Of a stretch of DNA of 64,000 nt, positions 1 through 8,593 are shown piece by piece (the stretch's first letter is position 1; each line of letters opens with the position of its first letter). A model generated the notes under the pieces. The model saw only the letters and a program-made list of their open reading frames with translations, did not search any database and was not told the origin of the DNA. A program made the position numbers and the translations under genes. The stretch comes from Aurantiochytrium sp. KH105. Its lineage: Eukaryota; Sar; Bigyra; Thraustochytrida; Thraustochytriidae. The stretch covers positions 372,001-436,000 of the forward strand of contig BGKB01000019.1 of assembly GCA_003116975.1 (NCBI GenBank). The letters run 5' to 3'.

Positions 1-2
1 CT

Positions 3-110
3 GGAAAGCTACCCAGCATTGACGAGAAAGCTACCCAGCATTGACGAGAAAGCTACCTAGCATTGACGGGAAAGCTGGCTAGCATTGACATGAAAGCTAG
101 CTAGCTTTCA
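3..110. repeat. 22-bp minisatellite, about 5 units
   Basis: About five head-to-tail units of the form GAGAAAGCTACCCAGCATTGAC. The last two units drift towards GCTAGCTAG. It begins at the window edge, so the array may extend further left. No coding frame is supported here. Confidence 0.85.
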
Positions 111-790
111 GGCCAAAGCAAAACCGAAACTTCAGATCCATACAGTTACCCCAAGACAAAGCAGCCGCAGCAGCTTAAGCAAGATGGGAGCATCGGCAAT
201 ACACAAGCGTGAGTCAAATCCGCCAACGCACAAGCTTGTACGCGCTCATTGCCCGGAAGACCAAAAGCAACCTCAGCAGACGCGGAGACAAGCACGACCA
301 CGAATGGAGACAACAGGCGTTCTACCCGTCTACAAGCCGTCGCCTGCTGAGGCCAAGGGCTAAGGCCCAACAAGCCACATTTATTACGCCTAAGTATGTA
401 AATTAGAAACCAGTTACACTCGGCCCACGGCCCTAAAGTGCAGGAGAAGGCCGCTCTTGAAGCGACTGCGTGAAGCAATACCTGGTTGGCAGCCTTTTGC
501 CTGCTTGCCTTCTGTTGCTTACTGGCTTGATTTTTGTGTCCATTTTTATCCATCAAGGGACGGTGCGAAGCATCAGGCTTCATGCTCTCATGTGATTCGA
601 GCTGTTTTCGCTTCTGCTCCTTCACTTGCTGACGTAGTGCGAGAGAGTCTCGTGTGCGCATGAAAGACAAAAACGGGGAGCTTCAGTGGACGACATCCGT
701 ACAGGTCAAATAATGCGAGTAAACGAAAAGGCCGGCCGGTAACTGGCGTCCGCGTTCGGGTGGCTTGTGCTTGATCAGTTTCAAGGTTGA

Positions 791-868
791 GCTCGGCCTC
801 GGCAAATTCCGCGCTCGGCCTCGGCAAATTCCGCGCTCGGCCTTGGCAAATTCCGCGCTCGGCCTTGA
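791..868. repeat. 22-bp minisatellite, about 3.5 units
   Basis: Units of GCTCGGCCTCGGCAAATTCC plus GC repeat three and a half times with C/T changes. Overlapping frames through it encode only repeat peptides and are treated as non-coding. Confidence 0.85.
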
Positions 869-910
869 CGAGATCTCCGGCCCAAAGGAGTGGACCAGGC
901 TATTCTTTCG

Positions 911-1990
911 TTGCTCAGACGTTGCGAGCAACCTGCCGTCCCCCGCTGCAGAGACCATCCTGGGATCTAGAACGATGCAAGCCAAGCAACTTGTATGCAG
1001 ACAGGAAAACTGACTGGATGCATGCGATCTTTCTCTCAAATGGACACGATGCAAAAGCAGATGGCTTCATGAGGAAGAGCAAGTAGCTTTTGCTGTGGAA
1101 AGGGAAAGCACAAGCCAAGAGCTACCTCGGGTGGGTGCGAGACCAGGTCTTAGGGCCCACAAGTACAGGATAAGGATTCTACTTGGAGCAGGCAAGATAG
1201 CAGCCGGGACGCATGCAAATCTTTTCGCACGAATGGACGGGACGCGAAAGCAGCTTGCTTCTTCCGGGGGGAGCGTGTAGCTTGTGCTGTGGAAGGGTGC
1301 AACAACATTCGAAAGCTGCTCCTTTCGAGTGCGGGAGCAGGTCAGGCATCTTCTGGGCGAGACGAGAAACCTGACCGGACGCATGCGATCTACAGGCTAC
1401 TGCAAGTGGACACGGCGTGACAGCAGGCAGCTTCTTCAGCTGCCCACGTAGCTTGAGCTGTGGAAGCAAGACCGCGCATCGGGCGAAAGCAAACCCCAAA
1501 CGATCACCCAAAGCAAAACCCAAGAGCAAGAGCAAGAGCAACAAGAGCAACAAGAGCAAGCGTAGAAGCAAGAGCAAGCAAAGAAGCAAGACAAAGAAGA
1601 ACCATGACCGACTTGCGCGGAGCCCAGCACAAGCTCGTGCGATCGAGCTCGTCCTCGAGCGACATGAGCCCGAAATCCGCACGAGCGCAGCAGCCACGGC
1701 CTCGCGGGCGAGCACGTCTCGGTACCGCCGATGTATTGCCGATCTTCACGCCTAAGACGCAGTAAAACAGATCGCAGCGATCGTATTACCGCTTTTACGG
1801 CGGCCCCTTTTGACATTGGAGAGACAAGCCACAATCCATCTTTTCCCTTGGCATCCTCTTCTCATTTTTGACTTTCTTACCTATGTAAACTCTTTGACAA
1901 CCAATTCTCATTTATTCGACCTTAGTTGCTTGTCGGTTTGATATGCTTTGCTTGCTGCTTTGAGTGCACAATGTGAACTGGCACTGATCC
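911..1990. repeat. ~1.5-kb tandem repeat, copy 1 (5' part diverged)
   Basis: First of three direct copies of a long repeat; the left boundary is approximate because the 5' part has drifted. Homologous landmarks (the segment GTAGCTTGAGCTGTGG) lie at 1448, 2914 and 4453, giving periods of 1466 and 1539 bp. Inside each copy a ~170-200-bp subunit recurs: the block A/GTAGCTT-TGCTGTGGAAG occurs at 1083, 1277 and 1448 in this copy. An AGCAAG-rich simple-sequence stretch (about 1520-1600) sits in the middle. No transposase, reverse transcriptase, LTR or target-site duplication was seen. Confidence 0.8.
1604..1765 (+). CDS. Conserved 53-aa ORF in repeat copy 1 (hypothetical)
   Basis: A 53-codon frame that opens MTDLRGAQHKLV, carries a serine run and an Arg/Pro/Ala-rich middle, and closes PIFTPKTQ. 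The ATG has a purine-rich leader (AAGAACC before ATG). The same start, length and stop occur in the other two copies. Between copies 1 and 3 I count six base changes in this frame, four of them synonymous (Ser, Pro, Gly, Gly) and two amino-acid changing (Gln/His, Thr/Ala). Upstream of the ATG the frame is not kept between copies. A caution: one antisense frame is also preserved with mostly silent changes, so the coding strand is not certain. No family recognised. Confidence 0.35.
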   Translation: MTDLRGAQHKLVRSSSSSSDMSPKSARAQQPRPRGRARLGTADVLPIFTPKTQ

Positions 1991-3465
1991 CGTCTTCGTT
2001 TACGGCGATATAGACGAGCGCAAGCGCGCATTGCACAAAGAATAGGTACAGCGGCAAGAAGCCATGTCTTTTTGAAGCTGCTAAGCTAGCTGAGCAAGGC
2101 GACGCTTGAACCGATCAGTACGGAGTCCTGTGAATTAAAAGCCAAACCCATCGCGTGCAGCTAAGCGGCGATTGTCCGCGCCAGCCGATCCAGATGGGTG
2201 GTTTCCGCGCGTTGTACGGCTCGCGCTAAGAGACGCCCATACCTCAGCTCGGAGCATTGAAGCTGCAAGAAGCCTCCGGCTCCAAGCAATCCTCCTTGCT
2301 TAGCTGTCCGTTCTCCGTGGCGCATCAATGCGCCGCGGACAAAAGCCCGCCCACAGCCAAAAGCTGCTCGATGCGAGTGCGGGGCCAGGCTACAGGTAAA
2401 ACGATGCAAGCAAGGCATCCTATGGATGGTGGCGAGAAGCCTGACCTGCTTGGCTGGCGATGGCATGCGACTTTTCTGACGAATTTACAGCTGCTCGGTG
2501 GCCGCGAGAGCTTTGCTTCTTGCTTCTGCAGTCTGGCGAACAGCTGATAGCTTGTGCTGTGGAAGCAAGGATCTGAACCGAAAGCTAGTCGGCACAGGAG
2601 CCAGGCCTAGCGGGGAGCAGAACGATGGAAGCAAATGGCGGCGAGGGGCGAGGCCGCGAGCCTGGAGGACGCATGCGGAGTTTTCTGCACGAATGGACCG
2701 GACGCGGAAGCAGAAGCAGCTTGCTTCTTCCGGGGGGAGCATGCAGCTTGTGCTGTGGAAGGATGGAACAAAATTTGAAAGCTGCTCCTTTCGAGTGCGG
2801 GAGCAGGTCAGGCATCTTCTGGACGAGACGAGAAACCTGACCGGACGCATGCGATCTACAGGCTACTGCAAGTGGACACGGCGTGACAGCAGGCAGCTTC
2901 TTCAGCTGCCCACGTAGCTTGAGCTGTGGAAGCAAGACCGCGCATCGGGCGAAAGCAAACCCCAAACGATCACCCAAAGCAAAACCCAAGAGCCAAACCA
3001 AGAGCAAGAGCAAGCGCAACAAGAGCAAGCGGAGAAGCAAGAGCAAGCAAAGAGCAAGACAAAGAAGAACCATGACCGACTTGCGCGGAGCCCAGCACAA
3101 GCTCGTGCGATCGAGCTCGTCCTCGAGCGACATGAGCCCGAAATCCGCACGAGCGCAGCAGCCACGGCCTCGCGGACGAGCACGTCTCGGAACCGCCGAT
3201 GTATTGCCGATCTTCACGCCTAAGGCGCAGTAAAAGAGGTCGCAGCAATCGTATTACCGCTTTCACGGCGGCCATTTTTGACATTGGAGAGACAAGCCAC
3301 AATCCAGACTTTTCGCTTGGCATCCTCTTCTCGTTTTTGACTTTCTTACCCATGTAAATCCTTTGACAACCAATTTCTCGTTTCTGTGACCTTCGTTCTT
3401 TGCATGGCTTCTCAGTTGGTCATCCTTTGATTGCTGTCTTTTGAGCACAATGCAGCCTGACACGC
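1991..3465. repeat. ~1.5-kb tandem repeat, copy 2
   Basis: Full-length copy. It is clearly homologous to copy 3 from the segment GAAGCCATGTCTTTTTGAAG (about 2060) through the CATCCTCTTCTC/TTTTTGACTT tail near 3320-3345, and to copy 1 over its right half. Subunit blocks lie at 2546, 2743 and 2914 (spacing 197 and 171 bp). Boundaries are approximate. Confidence 0.8.
3072..3233 (+). CDS. Conserved 53-aa ORF in repeat copy 2 (hypothetical)
   Basis: Same 53-codon frame as in copy 1, from MTDLRG to PIFTPKAQ. Differences from copy 1 are third-position changes in two Gly codons plus one Thr-to-Ala change. The AGCAAG tract just upstream has a different length here, which shifts the upstream frame while leaving the ATG-started ORF intact; this favours the ATG as the start if the ORF is real. 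No family recognised. Confidence 0.35.
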   Translation: MTDLRGAQHKLVRSSSSSSDMSPKSARAQQPRPRGRARLGTADVLPIFTPKAQ

Positions 3466-4823
3466 AGCTCGTTTCGCTTACTAACGCAAGGTAAGGCCCC
3501 GTGCATATAGTGCATTAGAGACGTACGCGCCAGTAAGAAGCCATGTCTTTTTGAAGCTGCGAAGCTATCTGAGCAAGGCGAAGCAAGGCGAAGCAAGGCG
3601 AAGCAAGTGCAGATGGTTTCGGAGTTCGGTAAATTTTAATTTTAATTTTAACACGGAGTCCACGAGAGAAATACATGATTTTGCGAAGGCCAATCGGCAC
3701 CTNCGATCGCGAGCAGCCTAGCAGCGACTGTCCGCGCCAGCCAATCCAGATGGGTGATTTCCGCGCTTTGTACGACTCACGCTTAGTGATCCCTATACCT
3801 CAGCTCGGAGCATTGGAGCTGCTGAAAGCCTCCGACTCCAAGCAATTCACCAAGCTTGGCTGTCCGTTCTCCGTGGCCGATGCGCCACAGAATCCCGCCC
3901 ACAGCTGAAAGCTGCTCGATGCGAGTGCGGGGCCAGGCTACAGGTAAAACGATGCAAGCATGGCGTCCTATGGATGGTGGCGAGAAGCCTGACCTGCTTG
4001 GTTGGCGATGGCATGCGACTTTTCTGACGAATTTACAGCTACTCGGTGGCCGCGAGAGCTTTGCTCCGTGCTTCTGCAGTCTGGCGAACAGCTGATAGCT
4101 TGTGCTGTGGAAGCAAGGATTTGAACCGAAAGCTAGTCGGCTCAGGAGCCAGGCCTAGCAAGGAGCAGAACGATGAAAGCAAATGGCAGCGAGGGGCGAG
4201 GCCGCGAGCCTGGACGCATGCGGAGTTTTCTGCAGGAATGGACGGGACGCGAAAGCAGCTTGCTTCTTCCGGGGGGAGCATGCAGCTTGTGCTGTGGAAG
4301 GATGGAACAAAATTCGAAAGCTGCTCCTTTCGAGTGCGGGAGCAGGTCAGGCATCTTCTGGACGAGACGAGAAACCTGACCGGACGCATGCGATCTACAG
4401 GCTACTGCAAGTGGACACGGCGTGACAGCAGGCAGCTTCTTCAGCTGCCCACGTAGCTTGAGCTGTGGAAGCAAGACCACGCATCGGGCGAAAGCAAACC
4501 CCAAACGATCACCCAAAGCAAAACCCAAGAGCCAAACCAAGAGCAAGAGCAAGCGCAACAAGAGCAAGCGGAGAAGCAAGAGCAAGCAAAGAAGCAAGAC
4601 AAAGAAGAACCATGACCGACTTGCGCGGAGCCCAGCACAAGCTCGTGCGATCGAGCTCGTCCTCAAGCGACATGAGCCCAAAATCCGCACGAGCGCACCA
4701 GCCACGGCCTCGCGGACGAGCACGTCTCGGAACCGCCGATGTATTGCCGATCTTCACGCCTAAGGCGCAGTAAAAGAGGTCGCAGCAATCGTATTACCGC
4801 TTTCACGGCGGCTATTTTTGACA
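3466..4823. repeat. ~1.5-kb tandem repeat, copy 3 (3' truncated)
   Basis: Third copy. Homology to copy 2 stops at about 4823, just after the GACA that in the other copies continues as GACATTGGAGAGAC. Subunit blocks are at 4094, 4282 and 4453. It contains a short 10-bp array (GCGAAGCAAG, 3573-3607), an AATTTT array near 3630-3650, and one ambiguous base (N) at 3703, which may mark difficulty in assembling the repeat. Confidence 0.8.
4612..4773 (+). CDS. Conserved 53-aa ORF in repeat copy 3 (hypothetical)
   Basis: Third copy of the 53-codon frame, with the same start, length and stop. It carries the Gln-to-His change and the Thr-to-Ala change relative to copy 1; the other differences are silent. 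See the copy 1 entry for the evidence and for the antisense caveat. Confidence 0.35.
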   Translation: MTDLRGAQHKLVRSSSSSSDMSPKSARAHQPRPRGRARLGTADVLPIFTPKAQ

Positions 4824-5519
4824 CTGAAAGAAGTTGCCACCTGGCAGCCAGCCGGCCGGCCTGAATGCACCTCTCCTTTGATTATGTAACATGTATACTA
4901 TGAGAGTGCCATCTTTGCCACGGAATCCTCATTGCTCGTACGTCCCTCCAGGGATCGATCGCCGCGGCTGTCCTATCTTGGCCTCTCTTCCCAATCACCC
5001 ATCTCCCGCGTCCGGGCTATTCTTCTCCTTCTTCTTCCCTCGCTCTCGCCAGCTCACAAAACCTTTCTCCCTCTCCCTCTCGTCCCCGGGGCCGACTCCT
5101 CTTCGGGCCGCTCTTCGCGACATCCGCGTCCGCGCGAGGAGTCGCTCTTGGCACCGCCACGAAGCTGCTTTTGTGCCTGGCCCAAATGGGAAAATCCTCT
5201 CGCCGGTTCATCTCGCGCGCAATATCTAAGGCGGAGAGGAGACGCCGGAGGCCTCGTGTGCGTGTGTGCAAATGCCGTCGCCGCCCTCGCGATCGCGACC
5301 TTCGCCGCGGAGGACGCGTCGCATACCCGGTTCGCGCGTCGCCGCTGAGAGACGAGCCCCGGCCGCCGCGCTTCGCGTCCCCGAAAGCGCGCCCGGCGGG
5401 CACGCGCGCGGCCTTCGCGGAGCGGGATCGCGGCGCGAGGAATCGCGACCGGCGGCAGACCTGGATACCGACGAAGCGAGCGAGCGAGCGAGCGAGCGAG
5501 CACGAGGCGCGCGAGGACG
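4824..5519. other. Spacer and 5' flank of SCOT
   Basis: Unique sequence between the repeat array and the SCOT start codon. It becomes strongly GC-rich after 5100 and ends with a (GAGC)n tract (about 5477-5503), 17 bp before the ATG. Frames here are short and mutually overlapping; no gene is supported. Confidence 0.6.
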
Positions 5520-7085
5520 ATGGCTCTGCGCGCGTGGACGAGGACCGGCGGCGCCGTGGCGCGGCGCGGCGTCGCGGCGACGCCCCTCGCGAAGACCTTC
5601 GCCCGAGCGCTGAGCGATACGGCAGGACGCGTGCGCTCGGACAAGATCTACGCGAACGCAGACGAGGCCGTCGCGGATATTCCGGACGGCGCCAAGCTCC
5701 TCGTGGGCGGTTTCGGGCTCTGCGGCATCCCGGAGAACCTTATCCATGCGCTCGTCAAGTCTGGCCCGCGCGGACTGACTGCCGTCTCGAACAATGCTGG
5801 CGTGGATGACTTCGGTCTCGGCCTCCTGCTGCAGACCGGCCAGATCAAGCGCATGATCTCCTCGTACGTGGGCGAGAACAAAAAATTCGAGGAGCTTTAC
5901 CTCTCGGGAGAGCTCGAGGTCGAACTCACGCCCCAGGGCACCCTTGCGGAGCGCCTTCGCGCCGGAGGCGCCGGCATTCCTGCCTTTTACACCCCAACGG
6001 CCGCGGGAACGCTAATCCAGGAGGGCGGTTTCCCCATTAAATTCGGCCCGGGAGGCGCAATGGAAGGACCCGAGGTCATCCGCGCCAACCCGCGGGAGGC
6101 TCGCGAGTTCAATGGACGCCAGTACATCATGGAGGAGGCCATCACGGGCGATTTCGCACTCGTCAAGGCATGGAAGGCCGATGACCGTGGTAACCTCATC
6201 TTTCGCAAGACCGCGCGCAACTTTAACCCCGAGTGCGCCAAGGCCGCGCGAGTCACCATCGCAGAGGTTGAGGAAATTGTTCCTGCAGGCTCACTCGACC
6301 CTGACAGCGTGCATGTACCGGGCATCTATGTGGACCGTCTTATTCTTGGCGACTCGTACGAGAAGCGCATCGAAAAGCGCACAATCTATCGTCCGCCTTC
6401 GGAGGCCGCGTCCAAGTCTTTGAACCCCGCGCGCGAGCGCATCATTCGCCGCGCCGCCAAGGAATTCCGCGACGGCATGTATGTGAACTTGGGCATTGGT
6501 CTGCCCACAATGGCGAGCAACTATTTGCCGGAGGGCATCAAGATCGAGATGCAGTCTGAGAATGGCCTTCTCGGCTTTGGACCCTACCCCACGGAGGAAG
6601 AGGTCGACCCGGACCTTATTAATGCCGGCAAGGAGACTGTGACAATGATTCCGGGCTCGAGCACCTTTAGCAGCTCGGAGTCCTTTGGCATGATCCGTGG
6701 CGCTCACGTAGATCTCACTGTGCTCGGTGCGCTCCAAGTGGCTGAGAACGGCGATCTGGCCAACTGGATCATTCCAGGTAAGATGGTAAAGGGCATGGGC
6801 GGCGCCATGGATCTTGTCTCCTCCGGCACGCGCGTTGTCGTCACAATGGAGCACACGGCCAAGGGTGGTGCGCACAAGCTGCTCAAGGCTTGCTCGCTGC
6901 CGCTCACCGGTCGCAGCGTCGTGGATCGCATCATCACCGAGATGGGTGTCTTCGACGTTGACAAGGTCACTGGCTCGCTCGTCCTCATTGAAATCTCTCC
7001 GGAGCATTCGCTCGAGGACATCCGTGCTGCCACGGGCTGCGACTTCACCATCGTGGACAATCTTCCTTCCATGGACCAGGCTTAA
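5520..7085 (+). CDS. OXCT1: Succinyl-CoA:3-ketoacid CoA-transferase (SCOT), mitochondrial
   Basis: Transfers CoA from succinyl-CoA to acetoacetate, giving acetoacetyl-CoA and succinate in ketone-body use in the mitochondrial matrix. The 521-residue length equals that of animal SCOT. An Arg/Ala-rich N terminus with no acidic residue until about position 35 looks like a mitochondrial presequence. The A half carries the family I CoA-transferase glycine motif [12 protein letters not shown] (about residues 64-75). The B half carries the [12 protein letters not shown] motif, in which Glu347 is the catalytic glutamate that forms the CoA thioester. Both halves are in one chain, as in eukaryotic SCOT rather than the two-subunit bacterial enzymes. 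Single exon; the ATG follows a (GAGC)n-rich leader. Identification is firm; the localisation is predicted. Confidence 0.96.
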   Translation: MALRAWTRTGGAVARRGVAATPLAKTFARALSDTAGRVRSDKIYANADEAVADIPDGAKLLVGGFGLCGIPENLIHALVKSGPRGLTAVSNNAGVDDFGLGLLLQTGQIKRMISSYVGENKKFEELYLSGELEVELTPQGTLAERLRAGGAGIPAFYTPTAAGTLIQEGGFPIKFGPGGAMEGPEVIRANPREAREFNGRQYIMEEAITGDFALVKAWKADDRGNLIFRKTARNFNPECAKAARVTIAEVEEIVPAGSLDPDSVHVPGIYVDRLILGDSYEKRIEKRTIYRPPSEAASKSLNPARERIIRRAAKEFRDGMYVNLGIGLPTMASNYLPEGIKIEMQSENGLLGFGPYPTEEEVDPDLINAGKETVTMIPGSSTFSSSESFGMIRGAHVDLTVLGALQVAENGDLANWIIPGKMVKGMGGAMDLVSSGTRVVVTMEHTAKGGAHKLLKACSLPLTGRSVVDRIITEMGVFDVDKVTGSLVLIEISPEHSLEDIRAATGCDFTIVDNLPSMDQA

Positions 7086-7521
7086 GCTAAAAGATTCCTA
7101 GCACACCGCGAAGAACCCCTTTTTCCTTTCTTCCCTTCTAACTACCCATTGAGATAACGTACTAGTATAAGTTATAGTTCACAGTCTGAGGTCAATCGTG
7201 CTGTCGCCGCTGCCGTGCCCTGGCCGACGGCAAGAAGATCTTTGGCTGTCGCGTCATCGTGAATTCCTAAAAGTTCTTTTCTCAGTCGTTTGCTGAGCTT
7301 TCTTTCTATTCCTATCTGCAGCACGCCGACGAAAGGCAGGATCGCACGCACGGTCTTTTTGGGCCTGGCGGGCCGTCTTTTGGCATCTCGAGCCTCGATC
7401 ACGCGTGTGTCTGTGCGTGTGCGTGTGCGTGCGCGTGCGTCCTCACCTTCGCACGTGCATCCCTTGTCTCCCTCGCCCTAGAGCTCCTCCCGCCAAGATC
7501 AGACTATCTCCGCAGTTTGCA
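7086..7521. other. Intergenic spacer SCOT to heme oxygenase
   Basis: No gene seen. It contains a GTGTGCGTGTGC-type dinucleotide tract around 7405-7440. No AATAAA lies close to the SCOT stop. Confidence 0.5.
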
Positions 7522-7808
7522 ATGGCGGGCTCGTGCGCAGGCCTCCTCGCACGTGCTCGCACGCGTCTTCCTGGAGCTTTCGCCCTTTCCTCCGCCCCGT
7601 TCCCTGCGCGTGCGTCGCTGCCATCGCACGCAACCGCACGCGCTCCGGACCGAGCCCAAGATCGCAGCCGCGGCTTAGTTCCCGTCGCCGCCGCGTGCGC
7701 GCCTCGCGGTCCTCGCCGCGGCTCCTCGCGTCGTCTCGAATTCGATGGACGAGGAATCGCGGCCCCGCGTCAACGGATTGCTGCGGCCCGCAGCTCAGTG
7801 AAAAACCC
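7522..7808 (+). CDS. Candidate first exon of the heme oxygenase gene
   Basis: An ATG at 7522 opens a frame whose first ~35 residues are rich in Arg, Ala, Leu and Ser with no acidic residue (starts MAGSCAGLLARARTRL), like a mitochondrial targeting peptide. It meets a GTGAGG donor at 7809. Joining it to an acceptor CTGCTGGTGCAG ending at 8526 restores the frame exactly: two bases left over here, one base at 8527, then the heme oxygenase frame. The joined product would be 787 residues. The 718-bp intron has no good pyrimidine tract, so this is inference. If wrong, translation starts at the ATG at 8594. Confidence 0.35.
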
Positions 7809-8054
7809 GTGAGGGACCCACCGCCAGCGTCCCCGTACGCCGCGGCGGTGTCCTGCGCCGCAAGGCCAGCACCGCCTCCTTCGCTCCACTTTGCACTCCA
7901 TTCCATTCCATTCCATTCCATTCCATTCTGGGCGCCCGCGCCGCGAGCCCGCGAGGTCCGCGCGCGAGGGCGGAGCGGGGGTCCGCGGCGCGGGAGGGCG
8001 AGGAGGGGGCGGAGAGGGAGGCCTTGCGGCCGGGTTTCCGGAGCGGAAGGGTGC

Positions 8055-8098
8055 ACAGTGGGAGGGGGGGGGTGGAACGGAAGAGGGGGGGGGGTGGT
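8055..8098. repeat. Poly-G clusters with quadruplex potential
   Basis: Several runs of six to nine G on the + strand within about 40 bp, inside the proposed heme oxygenase intron. An ATTCC pentamer array (about 7898-7927) lies just upstream. Confidence 0.6.
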
Positions 8099-8593
8099 CA
8101 TGCAGCAGGAAGAAGCGGGAAACCGACGTCGGCGAGAGTCAAGCTTGAACGCGCCAGTACTGCGTAGGTACCTCACCTGTAAACGGAAGTGAAGAATGAA
8201 TACAGCCAACTGAAAAAAAAGAAAAGACAACGGAAAAAGAAATGAAAAGCCAGAAAAGACAGCGAAAAGGCCAAGCACAAAAGCCCGAATGCGCGAAGCG
8301 CGCCGCAAGAAGGCGTCGAGGCTTGAGCACGAGCGAGCAGCAGCAGCAGCAGAACCGGAACTGGCCAACCGACGAGCCCGCGCCAGCGTGCGAGCCTGCA
8401 CGGCGAGCGCGCGGAGCGGAGCGAGAGCGCGCGGACCTCGCGGGCTCGCCCGGAGGCGCCGCACGCGCGGGCTAAGCGTCAGGCGCGGCGGAGGACGCGG
8501 GGTTGAGCAAGTAGCTGCTGGTGCAGATTGGATTCGGACCTGGACGCGCAGGACTCGGCCGCCGAGGCCGCCGGCGAGAGCGAGGAGGAGGAG

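Noticed and set aside
4110-4150. tRNA-like B box (GGTTCAAATCC on the minus strand) inside the 1.5-kb repeat
   Set aside because: No matching T stem, acceptor stem or A box around it; copy 2 has a changed version. Probably chance; a SINE origin is not supported.
1179-4723. Three Leu-rich minus-strand frames (178-210 codons) in the 1.5-kb repeat
   Set aside because: The hydrophobic part comes from the AGCAAG simple repeat read in antisense, and the frame changes between copies. The small conserved core is discussed as a finding instead.
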